From contig UPXS01000020.1 of NCBI GenBank assembly GCA_900538355.1, forward strand, positions 1 to 36,351: a stretch of DNA of 36,351 bases, given 5' to 3'. Origin of the DNA: an uncultured Veillonella sp. (GTDB taxonomy: Bacteria > Bacillota > Negativicutes > Veillonellales > Veillonellaceae). Position 1 is the stretch's first letter. Every line of letters begins with the position of its first letter. A program made the position numbers and the translations under genes. This document shows positions 8,201-16,927 of the stretch, piece after piece. The notes beneath the pieces were generated by a model. It was not told the DNA's origin and searched no databases. It was given only the letters and a program-made list of their open reading frames with translations.

Positions 8201-9214
8201 ATGGCTAAACGACGTGCATTTTTAGATATAATTAAAGAGAAGGGCGCCCTCGTTTTAGATGGTGGGTTAGGATCAGAGTTAGAGCGTTACGGCTGTAATC
8301 TTCAGCATAAATTATGGTCTGCTAAGATTCTTATGGACCAACCGGATATCATCAAAAAAATACATATCTCGTACTTGGCGGCTGGAGCAGATATCATTCA
8401 AAGTTCTGGATATCAAGCAACAGTAGCTGGCTTTAAAGGCCTAGGATTTGGTACGGAAGAGGCTATTGAACTTGTAAAATTATCTGTTCGCTTGGCAGTA
8501 CAAGCTCGCAATGAGTTTGTAGAGGCTAAGGCGAGTGGAGCGCTTACATTACGGGGGATTACACTTGGTGAAGAAACTCCAGATGGGGTTAGATATTTTT
8601 CTGAAGGTGCATTGCCTAAACCGCTGGTGGCGGCTTCTGTAGGGCCATATGGTGCATTTTTGGCCGATGGATCTGAGTATCGTGGATACCCTGATGTGCA
8701 AACAGAATATCTTGAGATATTCCATATTCCTCGGTTAGCATTATTTGCTGAAGAGAATCCAGATGTATTGTCCTTTGAAACAATACCGTCTTATGATGAA
8801 GCCATTGCCATAGCTCGCGCCATGTCTGATCCATATACATCGAGAGGGATTCCTGGATGGATTGCCTTTTCTTGTAAAGATGGACATCATGTTTCTAGTG
8901 GTGAAACCATCATTAAATGTGCAGAAATGATTGACAAGGTTAGACCTATAACTGGTATTGGTGTCAACTGTACTAAGCCAGAATACGTAGAGTCCTTGAT
9001 TAAGGATATTCGCACTGTTACGGATAAACCGATTGCTGTATATCCAAATCTTGGTGAAAGCTATGATAGTGAAACTAAGACCTGGTATGGCGACCCTGCA
9101 TCATTTGTAGATTATGTTGATGTATGGCGTAATGCTGGGGCAGATATCATAGGTGGTTGTTGTAGAACAACACCTGAAATCATTAGAGATATAGCTAGAA
9201 AAATTCATAAATAG
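8201..9214 (+). CDS. mmuM: Homocysteine S-methyltransferase
   Basis: Zinc-dependent homocysteine methyltransferase of the MmuM/BHMT family (Pfam S-methyl_trans), which transfers a methyl group from S-methylmethionine or a related donor to homocysteine to give methionine. Visible motifs are DGGLGSELE near residue 20, SFETIPS at about 191, and the zinc ligands GVNC and GGCC (about C257 and C320-321). At 337 residues it is slightly longer than typical MmuM (about 310), mostly through an insertion around residues 108-140. There are two adjacent ATG codons, 8198 and 8201. AGGTG ends only 2 nt before the first, so the second, with 5-nt spacing, is the more likely start. No methyl-donor permease is adjacent. 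Confidence 0.88.
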   Translation: MAKRRAFLDIIKEKGALVLDGGLGSELERYGCNLQHKLWSAKILMDQPDIIKKIHISYLAAGADIIQSSGYQATVAGFKGLGFGTEEAIELVKLSVRLAVQARNEFVEAKASGALTLRGITLGEETPDGVRYFSEGALPKPLVAASVGPYGAFLADGSEYRGYPDVQTEYLEIFHIPRLALFAEENPDVLSFETIPSYDEAIAIARAMSDPYTSRGIPGWIAFSCKDGHHVSSGETIIKCAEMIDKVRPITGIGVNCTKPEYVESLIKDIRTVTDKPIAVYPNLGESYDSETKTWYGDPASFVDYVDVWRNAGADIIGGCCRTTPEIIRDIARKIHK

Positions 9215-9252
9215 TGATATAAACTAATGATATAATTTAATGATATAAACAT

Positions 9253-9288
9253 AAAAGGCTACCGATGTTGATTCGATAGCCTTTTTCT
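9253..9288 (+). terminator. Intrinsic terminator after mmuM
   Basis: AAAGGCTA-CCG pairs with CG-ATAGCCTTT around ATGTTGATT and is followed by T5. Confidence 0.8.
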
Positions 9289-9353
9289 ATTAGATCATAT
9301 TTTATTGGTTTTAGTAAAATATTCTAGTCTGCAGTTAATATAGGGTCATAATA

Positions 9354-9385
9354 AAAGAGGTGATACATTAGGTATCACCTCTTGG
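9354..9385 (-). terminator. Second hairpin, probable backup terminator for tRNA-Ser
   Basis: AAGAGGTGATAC pairs with GTATCACCTCTT around a 6-nt loop. On the minus strand it is followed by TTTTATTAT, a better T-tract than on the plus strand, so it most likely backs up the terminator at 9399-9425. Confidence 0.6.
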
Positions 9386-9398
9386 TTTTATATAATAA

Positions 9399-9425
9399 AA
9401 AAGCAGTGCATAAGCACTGCTTTTA
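9399..9425 (-). terminator. Terminator of tRNA-Ser
   Basis: AAAAGCAGTGC and GCACTGCTTTT flank a 5-nt loop; on the minus strand the stem ends in T6 directly after the tRNA 3' end. It would also work on the plus strand (T4). Confidence 0.85.
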
Positions 9426-9428
9426 CTA

Positions 9429-9519
9429 TGGCGGAGAGACAGGGATTTGAACCCTGGGTACGGGATAACCGCACACATGATTTCCAATCATGCTCCTTCA
9501 GCCGCTCGGACACCTCTCC
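9429..9519 (-). tRNA. tRNA-Ser (anticodon GGA)
   Basis: Read on the minus strand, a 91-nt tRNA with encoded CCA. The acceptor GGAGAGG pairs with TCTCTCC (one G-T), then discriminator G and CCA. The anticodon arm CATGA-TTGGAAA-TCATG gives anticodon GGA (UCC/UCU codons). The long variable arm (GTGCGGTTATCCCGTAC) is the class II hallmark of serine tRNA, and the T arm has GGGTTCAAATCCC. Confidence 0.97.
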
Positions 9520-9550
9520 ATGTATTCTGTTGTGTAACAGGTACTTGTAT

Positions 9551-9579
9551 AGTATATGAAAAAGTTAGATTTATGTCAA
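9551..9579 (-). promoter_or_regulatory. Promoter of tRNA-Ser
   Basis: On the minus strand, consensus TTGACA (9574-9579), 17-nt spacer, TATACT (9551-9556), about 31 bp from the tRNA 5' end. This is the best sigma-70 match in the window, as expected for a stable RNA gene. Confidence 0.88.
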
Positions 9580-9728
9580 GCAAAAAATCGTGAAAATCTT
9601 AGACTTTCATAAGACTTTTAAACTCTATTAATTTAGCTTAGCTTCTACTGTTAGTAGTAATAATTAAATTGTAAAAATGTTACGCAAAATGCTGTTAAAA
9701 CGTAAGATATGTATAGTTGAAGCCTAAG

Positions 9729-9757
9729 AAAAAAGACCGCCTGAAAAGGCGGTCTTT
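9729..9757 (-). terminator. Terminator of the flavodiiron protein gene
   Basis: AAAGACCGCC pairs with GGCGGTCTTT around a TGAAAA loop; on the minus strand it runs into T6. It begins 11 bp past the stop codon. Confidence 0.9.
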
Positions 9758-9767
9758 AGTTTGTATA

Positions 9768-11003
9768 TTATAATACTTCTTTGATTTCAGCTGCATCGAT
9801 GGATGCTTTGATATCGTCTGCCATTTTTTCGATTTTTGGAAGATCTTCTGGTTTTAAAGAGGATTTGATATCAAGTGGTTCGGATACGATTTCAATGTCT
9901 TTGAAGTCGTTTTCGAAGTGAGCTACCATTGTTTTCATTGCAGCAGATGCCCAAGAGTGGTTACCTATGATGGATACCTTGTGGTTTTGGAAGTTAAGCG
10001 CTTTCAATTCATGAATGAAGTTTTCCATAGTAAGGTATAGGTTCAAATTGTATGTAGGTGCAATTGTTACCAAGTTAGTGTATTTCCAAGCATCAGCGAT
10101 GATGTAGGAAGCATTAGTTTTGGAAACATCATAGATTTTAATATCTGTCACACCGCGTTTGGACAATTGTTTTGCCAATTGTTGTGCAATAGCACGAGTG
10201 TTGCCGTACATGGAACCAAAGGCAATAACTACACCTTTTTGTTCAGCTGTGTAGCTGGACCAGTGTAAGTATTTGTGCAAGATATAATTGATAGATTCAG
10301 GTGTACGCCAGATTGGACCATGAAGTGGAGCAATGCGTTTAATATCAAGACCAGAAACTTTGCGGATTGCATTTTGTACTTGAGGACCGTATTTACCAAC
10401 GATGTTTGTATAGTAACGACGAGCTTCTTCTTCGTATGTAGCAACATAATCAGTTTGATCGGCAAAGATATTGCCATTAACTGTACCAAATGTACCAAAA
10501 GCATCGGCAGAGAACAATGTACCAGTAGACTTTTCAAATGTACAAGTTACTTCAGGCCAGTGAACCATAGGCATAGTGTAGGAAACAAGCGTATGTTTAC
10601 CTAGGCAAATTTCATCGCCTTCTTTAACTGTGTAGTATTGATCAGGTTTTGGAGAATTGTAGAATTGTTCGAACATGCGGAATGTTGTAGCATTACCAAC
10701 CATTTTACAGTTAGGGTAGCGTTCCAATGTGTCCAACAATGTTTGGCAATGGTCTGGTTCCATATGGTTTACGATGATGTAATCAAGGTCGCGACCATTT
10801 AATAAATGAGTCAAGTTGTCGAAGTATTCTTCGCGAATTTCAGCATCAACAGAGTCTACAACACAAGTTTTTTCATCGTCGATGAAATAGCTGTTATAGC
10901 TAACACCATTTGGAATAGGGAATAAGTTTTCAAAACGTTCTGTAGTCCAGTCATTACTACCAATCCAGTAGATATTATGGGTCATTTTCTGAGCACAATG
11001 CAT
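9768..11003 (-). CDS. Flavodiiron protein (FprA-type A flavoprotein)
   Basis: Flavodiiron protein of 411 residues with a metallo-beta-lactamase-like domain (about 8-250) and a flavodoxin domain (about 258-400, FMN phosphate loop FGSMYGNTRAI). These enzymes reduce O2 to water or NO to N2O in anaerobes, taking electrons from rubredoxin or a similar donor. The di-iron ligands are complete and spaced exactly as in the family: H80-x-E82-x-D84-H85, 62 residues, H148, 18 residues, D167, 60 residues, H228. There is no C-terminal rubredoxin or flavin-reductase fusion, so this is the simple class A form with its reductase elsewhere. The start follows AGAAAGGA. An inverted repeat lies upstream at 11043-11068. 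It probably protects against oxygen in the oral or gut niche. Confidence 0.95.
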   Translation of the reverse strand: MHCAQKMTHNIYWIGSNDWTTERFENLFPIPNGVSYNSYFIDDEKTCVVDSVDAEIREEYFDNLTHLLNGRDLDYIIVNHMEPDHCQTLLDTLERYPNCKMVGNATTFRMFEQFYNSPKPDQYYTVKEGDEICLGKHTLVSYTMPMVHWPEVTCTFEKSTGTLFSADAFGTFGTVNGNIFADQTDYVATYEEEARRYYTNIVGKYGPQVQNAIRKVSGLDIKRIAPLHGPIWRTPESINYILHKYLHWSSYTAEQKGVVIAFGSMYGNTRAIAQQLAKQLSKRGVTDIKIYDVSKTNASYIIADAWKYTNLVTIAPTYNLNLYLTMENFIHELKALNFQNHKVSIIGNHSWASAAMKTMVAHFENDFKDIEIVSEPLDIKSSLKPEDLPKIEKMADDIKASIDAAEIKEVL

Positions 11004-11042
11004 AATAAAATCCTTTCTTAACTCAAATTTGTTATGTATAGG

Positions 11043-11068
11043 TTTACACGAATTCTCATGTTCGTAAA
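11043..11068. promoter_or_regulatory. Inverted repeat upstream of the flavodiiron gene
   Basis: TTTACACGAA and TTCGTAAA flank TTCTCATG: the core ACGAA (11048-11052) and TTCGT (11061-11065) is perfect, and the outer TTTA/TAAA pairs with a 2-nt offset. It lies about 40-60 bp upstream of the start codon, where a repressor would act. Confidence 0.45.
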
Positions 11069-11116
11069 TATATCATCAACTTATAATACTAATATTTTCG
11101 AAAAAAATCAATATTG

Positions 11117-11143
11117 AAAAGCCTACCCAAAGGAGTAGGCTTT
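11117..11143 (-). terminator. Terminator of purL
   Basis: AAAGCCTAC and GTAGGCTTT around a short loop; on the minus strand the stem ends in only T4, so termination may be partial. It separates purL from the flavodiiron gene on the same strand. Confidence 0.7.
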
Positions 11144-11165
11144 CACAAGAAAGAATAATCATTAA

Positions 11166-14100
11166 TTATTTAAAGTATTTTACACCAGACGTAAAGATTG
11201 GCATTTCTAGTAAACCAGGAATATTTTTACTGATACCAGCACCACAACGTTCGGAGTGAGCCATCTTACCGAACACGCGACCATCTGGACTATAAATACC
11301 TTCGATAGCAGCTACAGATTGATTTGGATTGAAGCGGCTATCCATGGAGGCAATCCCATCAAAGTCTACATATTGTGTAGCAATTTGACCAGTTTTATTG
11401 AATTCCAATACTTGTTGAGGGGAAGCGATGAAGCGACCTTCGCCGTGAGAAATTGGCACAGTATAGATTTCGCCCGCTTTAGCATCACTCATCCAAGGAG
11501 ATTTAGTAGAAATAACTTTAGTGTTAACCATACGAGACAAGTGACGACCGATTGTGTTGTATGTCAATGTAGGATGATCGGCGGTCAACGTTTCGATATG
11601 ACCACCTGGCAACAAGCCTAATTTGATAAGGGCTTGGAAACCATTACAAATACCAAGTACAAGGCCATCTTGTTTGTACAAGAGGTTTTCTAAACCTTCT
11701 GCAAGGTATGGATTGCGGAAGAGGGTAGCCATGAATTTGCCAGAACCATCTGGTTCATCACCAGCACTGAAGCCACCAGGGAACATAAGAATTTGGGATT
11801 CTGCCAATTTCGTTTTAATTACATCGATAGATTCTTTTAATTGTTCTGGTGTTTGGTTACGAATGACTACGATATCTGTTTCTGCACCAGCACGTTCAAA
11901 GGCACGAGCAGCATCAAATTCACAGTTTGTACCAGGGAATACAGGGATGAGTACTTTAGGTTTTGCCCCTAAGGATGTACTGCGAGGCTTAGCATGTTGG
12001 TCGTGGATGTATGCTACCGCTTCACCAGAACCATTTGGCGCATGCATAGGGAAGATATCGTTTAATGGAGCTTCGTAAGCTGCTTGAATTTCCTTAAGAG
12101 ATACAGATTGGTCGGCCCATTCAATAACAGGATTTGCTTGTGTTACACCGATTACTTTAAGACCTGGTAATTCTAAGAGATAGTTAACAGCTTTAATATC
12201 TACCTCTACAATAAATGCACCAAGAGCTGGTTGGAAGATAGCTCTTTCTGCATATTTATCGAATTTAACGCCAATGTTGTTGCCGAGAGCCATTTTTGTG
12301 ACTGCTTCAGGGATGCCGCCTTGGTCAACTACATAAGCAGAGTAAACGCGACCTTTTTCAATTTGTTCTTGTAAAACTTCACAGTTTTCCTTGAATCGAT
12401 CCCAATCTGGAGTGTCATCGTATGTACGAGGTACATCGAAGAATACAAGGCGATGATCCACGCCTTTAAGGTCTTGGCTTACAATGTTATCTACATGGGC
12501 TGTACCAACTGCAAAGGATACGAGGGTAGGAGGAACTGTAAGGTCCATAAAAGTACCGCTCATAGAATCTTTACCACCAATAGCACCGATTTCAAGTTCT
12601 TTTTGAGCTTTATAGGCACCGAGAAGGGCTGCTACAGGTTTGCCCCAAGATTCTTTAGAATTGAGGCGTTCAAAGTATTCTTGCAATGTTAAGTATGCAT
12701 CTTCACGACGACCGCCAAGAGCTACTAGTTTTGCGACAGATAAAAGTACTGCGTATTGTGCGCCATGGTATGGACTCCAAGCAGATAATTCTGGTACGAA
12801 GCCATGTGTCATGATGCTCGCAGTTGTAGTTTCACCGTTTAATACAGGCAATTTTGCAACCATGCCTTGAGTAGGCGTTTTTTGGAACTTACCACCGAAT
12901 GGCATGAGCACTGTATTAGCACCAACAGTGCTATCGAAGCGTTCTGCTAAACCTTGTTGGGAAGCAGCATTTAAATCAGATACTGCGGCAAGCCATTGTT
13001 CTTTGAAATTATCTGCGCTAGCAGAACCGCGTAAGAAGTAAGAACGATCTGCTGGAGCTGTTACAATAGCCTCTTGTTGTTGGCTAGCACCATTTGTGTT
13101 TAAGAAATCGCGACTGATATCTACGATTGTTTCGCCATTCCAGTTCATGATGAGGCGATTTGTATCAGTTACATCGGCTACAACTGTGCATTCCAAGTTT
13201 TCTTCGTCGCAGTAGGATTTGAATGTTTCTACATCAGCTGCGGCGATGACACAAGCCATACGTTCTTGAGATTCAGAGATGGCTAGCTCTGTACCATCAA
13301 GGCCAGCGTATTTTTTAGGAACTAAATCAAGATTGATTGTTACACCATCTGTTAATTCACCGATAGCAACAGATACACCGCCTGCACCAAAGTCGTTACA
13401 ACGTTTAATGAGAGTTGTTACTTCACCACGACGGAAGAGGCGTTGAATTTTACGTTCTGTAAGGGCATTGCCTTTTTGAACCTCTGCACCACATGTGGAT
13501 AGGGATTCTACGGTATGTTCTTTAGAGGAACCAGTAGCGCCACCACAGCCATCACGGCCAGTTTTACCGCCCAGCAATACTATTACATCGCCTGCAACAG
13601 GTACTTCACGACGTACTTGGTTGCGAGGTGCAGCACCGATAACAGCACCGATTTCCATGCGTTTAGCCACATAGCCAGGATGGTAATATTCTTTTACTTC
13701 ACCTGTAGCAAGGCCGATTTGGTTGCCGTAAGAGGAGTAGCCACGAGCAGCTTCTTGGGTAATTTTCTTTTGTGGTAATTTACCTTCTAATGTATCTTCA
13801 AGGCTAGTATGAGGGTCGCCAGCGCCTGTAACGCGCATAGCTTGGTATACATAAGCACGACCGCTCAACGGATCGCGGATACAACCTCCTAAGCACGTTG
13901 CAGCACCACCAAATGGTTCAATTTCAGTAGGGTGGTTATGAGTTTCGTTTTTGAATAATAACAACCATTCTTCGGCTTTGCCGTTTACATCAACAGGAAC
14001 GATGATTGTACATGCATTGATTTCATCGGATTCATCAAGATTTGTTAAACCGCCTGCATGACGCAACTCTTTGACTGCTAGTGTTGCCATGTCCATGAGG

Positions 14101-14906
14101 GAGCGAGCCTTTTTCTTCGTTGTATATAGCTCTGCGCGGCCTTCCATGTATTCTTCAAGGGCTTCTTTTACGGCACCTGTGAAACGACTATCCTCAATGG
14201 TAATATCCGTTAATTCCGTCATAAATGTAGTGTGACGGCAGTGATCGGACCAATAGGTATCGAAGAGGCGAATTTCTGTAATGGTAGGATTGCGGTGTTC
14301 TACCTCTGCATATTGTTGCTTGATTAATTTGAGGTCTGCCAATGTCATGGCAAGTCCATAGCTATCGATGAGGTCTTCTAAATCAGCATCGGTCATGTCT
14401 GTAAACCCATCGATTGTTGCCACTGGTTTAGGATCATCTAATTCAAGGGCCAATGTAGTTGGCAATTCAAGACTCGCTTCGCGGGAATCTACTGGGTTAA
14501 TATAGTATGCTTTGATAGCCTCTTCTTGTTCTTTTGTGAAAGTACCTTCGATGGCGAATACACGAGCACATCGAACGATGTGGCCAGATGTAAGGGTGAG
14601 CATGGAAATACATTGCTCAGCACTGTCAGCACGTTGATCGTATTGACCTGGCACATATTCAACAGCAAAAACGAAACCTTGTACAGCTGGGATTTCTTCT
14701 AATACTGTATCTACAGGAGGCTCGGAGAAGATAAGGTTTTTTGCAGCCTCTAAATCTTTTGCATCTACATGTTCGATATCATAACGCTCGTAGATGGTTA
14801 CCCCTGTAGCGGGCATAGATAATTCCTGTTGTAAGGTTTGTAACATGCGTTGTGCTTCTTGGTTGAAAGATTCTCGTTTTGTTACGAATAATCGTTGTAT
14901 AGCCAT
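11166..14906 (-). CDS. purL: Phosphoribosylformylglycinamidine synthase, single-chain
   Basis: FGAM synthase, step 4 of purine synthesis: FGAR + glutamine + ATP to FGAM. It is the large single-chain type (1246 residues) that fuses the PurS-like N-terminus, the two AIR-synthase-like halves and a C-terminal class I glutaminase, so no separate purS or purQ is expected. Visible motifs include FKNETHNHPTEIEPFGGAATCLGG in the catalytic half (quoted as FKNETHNHPTEIEPFGGA), SESQERM, and the glutaminase LGICNGFQ (nucleophile about C1087) with MAHSERC (His/Glu of the triad, about 1217 and 1219). The frame is open 52 codons upstream, but the ATG at 14906 has an AGGAGG site and starts MAIQRLFV, so it is chosen. 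Its promoter overlaps an inverted repeat in the region shared with the divergent LysR gene. Confidence 0.96.
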   Translation of the reverse strand: MAIQRLFVTKRESFNQEAQRMLQTLQQELSMPATGVTIYERYDIEHVDAKDLEAAKNLIFSEPPVDTVLEEIPAVQGFVFAVEYVPGQYDQRADSAEQCISMLTLTSGHIVRCARVFAIEGTFTKEQEEAIKAYYINPVDSREASLELPTTLALELDDPKPVATIDGFTDMTDADLEDLIDSYGLAMTLADLKLIKQQYAEVEHRNPTITEIRLFDTYWSDHCRHTTFMTELTDITIEDSRFTGAVKEALEEYMEGRAELYTTKKKARSLMDMATLAVKELRHAGGLTNLDESDEINACTIIVPVDVNGKAEEWLLLFKNETHNHPTEIEPFGGAATCLGGCIRDPLSGRAYVYQAMRVTGAGDPHTSLEDTLEGKLPQKKITQEAARGYSSYGNQIGLATGEVKEYYHPGYVAKRMEIGAVIGAAPRNQVRREVPVAGDVIVLLGGKTGRDGCGGATGSSKEHTVESLSTCGAEVQKGNALTERKIQRLFRRGEVTTLIKRCNDFGAGGVSVAIGELTDGVTINLDLVPKKYAGLDGTELAISESQERMACVIAAADVETFKSYCDEENLECTVVADVTDTNRLIMNWNGETIVDISRDFLNTNGASQQQEAIVTAPADRSYFLRGSASADNFKEQWLAAVSDLNAASQQGLAERFDSTVGANTVLMPFGGKFQKTPTQGMVAKLPVLNGETTTASIMTHGFVPELSAWSPYHGAQYAVLLSVAKLVALGGRREDAYLTLQEYFERLNSKESWGKPVAALLGAYKAQKELEIGAIGGKDSMSGTFMDLTVPPTLVSFAVGTAHVDNIVSQDLKGVDHRLVFFDVPRTYDDTPDWDRFKENCEVLQEQIEKGRVYSAYVVDQGGIPEAVTKMALGNNIGVKFDKYAERAIFQPALGAFIVEVDIKAVNYLLELPGLKVIGVTQANPVIEWADQSVSLKEIQAAYEAPLNDIFPMHAPNGSGEAVAYIHDQHAKPRSTSLGAKPKVLIPVFPGTNCEFDAARAFERAGAETDIVVIRNQTPEQLKESIDVIKTKLAESQILMFPGGFSAGDEPDGSGKFMATLFRNPYLAEGLENLLYKQDGLVLGICNGFQALIKLGLLPGGHIETLTADHPTLTYNTIGRHLSRMVNTKVISTKSPWMSDAKAGEIYTVPISHGEGRFIASPQQVLEFNKTGQIATQYVDFDGIASMDSRFNPNQSVAAIEGIYSPDGRVFGKMAHSERCGAGISKNIPGLLEMPIFTSGVKYFK

Positions 14907-14955
14907 TGTAGCCTCCTGTAATGTATATAATTCCCTGTGGGATATTGACAAATTA

Positions 14956-14984
14956 AGTATAGTCGGTCTAGACTTATAAGTAAA
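14956..14984 (-). promoter_or_regulatory. Promoter of purL
   Basis: On the minus strand, TTTACT (14979-14984), 17-nt spacer, TATACT (14956-14961). The start would lie about 40 nt before the ATG. The -35 box lies inside the inverted repeat 14976-14999. Confidence 0.6.
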
Positions 14985-14999
14985 GATAATCTTACTTAT
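14976..14999. promoter_or_regulatory. Inverted repeat in the purL-lysR intergenic region (operator candidate)
   Basis: ATAAGTAAAGAT (14976-14987) is mirrored by ATCTT-ACTTAT (14989-14999) with one base missing. It overlaps the purL -35 box and contains several T-N11-A spaced pairs typical of LysR-type regulator sites. A second imperfect repeat (ATGAAAGGTT ... AACTTTCAT) lies at 15025-15062. Confidence 0.5.
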
Positions 15000-15174
15000 G
15001 AAAAGATTAGAAATACTAATAAATATGAAAGGTTCATGAAGGTCATAAGACCTAACTTTCATGAAGATTTCTACATATTCATTATATATTGAGAGTTCAT
15101 ACTTATAATATAGTAAATGATATGTATATTTAAAAGTAAGGTATAACTATTAGTATATAACAGAGGTGAATAAA

Positions 15175-16080
15175 ATGGCAGTATCTGCAGATTTATATAG
15201 AACCTTTTTAGGGGTAGGCTTATATTTATCCTTTTCCCGTGCCGCCAAAGAGTTAGGCGTTTCTCAATCCGCCATCAGTCAAAGCATTAAGCAATTAGAA
15301 GGTGAACTTAATATGCCTCTTTTTGTGCGCACTACAAAATCTGTAGGGTTCACACCAGAAGGCAAAGAATTATTTGATACAGTTGCGAAAGCTTTTTCCA
15401 TTCTTGATAATGGGGTAACTCAATTGCAAGAACGGGTAAGCCAAGCTTATGAAAGCTTAAATCTGGCTGCTACAGATACATTATGTCGCCATTTCTTATT
15501 GCCTTACTTCCATAAATGGCAGTTACAAGAAAGTGAAATCGGACTACATATCATTAACCGCCCATCACCTGATTGTGTAGAATTAGTACTCAATAAGGAA
15601 GCTCAATTAGCCGTGGTTAATGATTATGAAGGCTTACGCGATAATCCTCAACTAGAGGTAACTACATTGGCTACAATTCAAGATGTATTTGTTGGTGGTC
15701 CTGACTATAAAGGGGCAGGCTTCTTTGATCAAGGCCGTCTTCTTAATGAGCCTATTTTGCTCTTACATAAAGGCTCTGCGAGCCGTACATTCTTCGATGA
15801 AGTAACTCATGGCGCATGCCGTAAACCTCGCTTCGAATTAGGTAGCGTCGATGTGTTGCTTGATCTTGTAGAAATTAACATGGGTATTTCCATGTTGCCT
15901 AACCATGTTGTGCAACAAAAGATGCAAGAAGGCTCCATCGTGCGTATTGATACAGATATTCCAGTGCCAACACGCGATATTGTACTTGTCCGTTCTCGTT
16001 TGGTACCTCAATCTGAAGGGGCTGCGCGCTTCACATCCTTGCTCGTTAATCGTGAAAGCACTCGCGATAAGGTCTTATAA
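15175..16080 (+). CDS. LysR-family transcriptional regulator
   Basis: A 301-residue LysR-type regulator. Residues about 5-62 are the winged helix-turn-helix (SFSRAAKELGVSQSAISQSIKQLEGEL is the recognition region, with the usual AA-LxxSQxAxSxxIxxLE pattern), and about 85-295 form the substrate-binding-like effector domain. The frame extends to a GTG at 15166, but that codon is part of the AGAGGTG ribosome-binding site, so the ATG at 15175 is the likely start. It is divergent from purL across 268 bp, and LysR proteins often control the divergent neighbour and themselves; whether purL is its target is inference. The effector is unknown. The downstream gene xpt has its own promoter. Confidence 0.9.
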   Translation: MAVSADLYRTFLGVGLYLSFSRAAKELGVSQSAISQSIKQLEGELNMPLFVRTTKSVGFTPEGKELFDTVAKAFSILDNGVTQLQERVSQAYESLNLAATDTLCRHFLLPYFHKWQLQESEIGLHIINRPSPDCVELVLNKEAQLAVVNDYEGLRDNPQLEVTTLATIQDVFVGGPDYKGAGFFDQGRLLNEPILLLHKGSASRTFFDEVTHGACRKPRFELGSVDVLLDLVEINMGISMLPNHVVQQKMQEGSIVRIDTDIPVPTRDIVLVRSRLVPQSEGAARFTSLLVNRESTRDKVL

Positions 16081-16085
16081 TCATG

Positions 16086-16116
16086 AGACACACTTTATGA
16101 GAATTTTCAGAAAGTG
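16086..16116 (+). terminator. Terminator of the LysR gene
   Basis: AGACACACTTT pairs with AAAGTGTGTCT around a 9-10 nt loop, then T5. It begins 5 bp past the stop codon. Confidence 0.88.
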
Positions 16117-16264
16117 TGTCTTTTTATATTTTAGAGTAGTCTTATCTGTGCTATATTATATTGTTATAAACCTACTGAATTTTATAATTTAGTGTGGAAA
16201 GTTTTTAAGCCTTAAAGAGAGCTGTTTTTCTAGCTGTATTGTTAAGTCTTTTACTTGATATAGG

Positions 16265-16294
16265 TTGACCCTAAGGGGTTATTTACGTTAAAAT
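16265..16294 (+). promoter_or_regulatory. Promoter of xpt
   Basis: TTGACC (16265-16270), 18-nt spacer, TAAAAT (16289-16294). The predicted start near 16301 leaves under 30 nt of leader, so a purine riboswitch, common upstream of xpt in other Firmicutes, has no room here. Confidence 0.55.
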
Positions 16295-16327
16295 TTAAAG
16301 ATAGTTATGCTGCGGAGGTAAGAGCAC

Positions 16328-16903
16328 ATGGAATTATTAAAACAACGCATTCGTGAAGAGGGAATCGTCCTCAATAATCGCGTGCTAAAAGTCGATGGTT
16401 TCTTGAATCATCAAATCGATCCACAATTGTTTAAAGCAATCGGTAAAGAAATCGCCGATCGTTACCGTGATGCAGGTGTACAACGTATTGTTACTATTGA
16501 AGCATCTGGCATTGCATTGGCGTTGATGGCTGCTCTTGAACTTGATGTGCCATTAGTATTTGCGCGTAAGAAAAAATCTATTCTTATGGTGGATGATGTA
16601 TATCATAGTGTTGTGTACTCTTATACAAAAGAGGAAAACTACGATATTACTATTTCTAAAAAATTCTTGCCAGCCGGTGAAAAAGTGTTGATCATCGATG
16701 ACTTCTTGGCATCTGGTGAGGCTGCTATGGGCCTTGCTAAATTGGTAGAAGACGCTGGTGATGAAGTGGTTGGTATGGCAATCGCTATCGAAAAATCCTT
16801 CCAACCTGGTCGTGAACGCCTTGAAAATGCAGGGTATCGTGTTGAGTCTTTAGTTCGCATTAAAGAATTTAAAGACAATGGTTGTGTATTTATCGAAGAC
16901 TAA
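16328..16903 (+). CDS. xpt: Xanthine phosphoribosyltransferase
   Basis: Purine salvage enzyme converting xanthine + PRPP to XMP in the cytoplasm; 191 residues, the normal length. The match to Xpt is strong throughout: MELLKQRIREEG at the start, FLNHQIDP, VTIEASGIA, FARKKKS, and the PRPP-binding loop KVLIIDDFLASGEA (about residues 117-130), which characterises this family. The ATG has a GGAGGT site 8 nt upstream. It heads a three-gene unit with two YbjN-like genes. There is no xanthine permease beside it, unlike the xpt-pbuX pair of Bacillus. Confidence 0.95.
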   Translation: MELLKQRIREEGIVLNNRVLKVDGFLNHQIDPQLFKAIGKEIADRYRDAGVQRIVTIEASGIALALMAALELDVPLVFARKKKSILMVDDVYHSVVYSYTKEENYDITISKKFLPAGEKVLIIDDFLASGEAAMGLAKLVEDAGDEVVGMAIAIEKSFQPGRERLENAGYRVESLVRIKEFKDNGCVFIED

Positions 16904-16927
16904 GTCTGATTATTTGTAGAGGGAATT

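Noticed and set aside
11256..12078. Open frames of 121 and 151 codons on the plus strand inside purL
   Set aside because: They are antisense shadows of a complete, well-conserved enzyme.
14907..15062. A 52-codon N-terminal extension of purL
   Set aside because: It covers the promoter and operator region, is low-complexity, and the ATG at 14906 has AGGAGG and the family start.
16081..16327. Purine riboswitch upstream of xpt
   Set aside because: The conserved joining regions and paired loops of the guanine aptamer are absent, and the predicted promoter leaves under 30 nt of leader.
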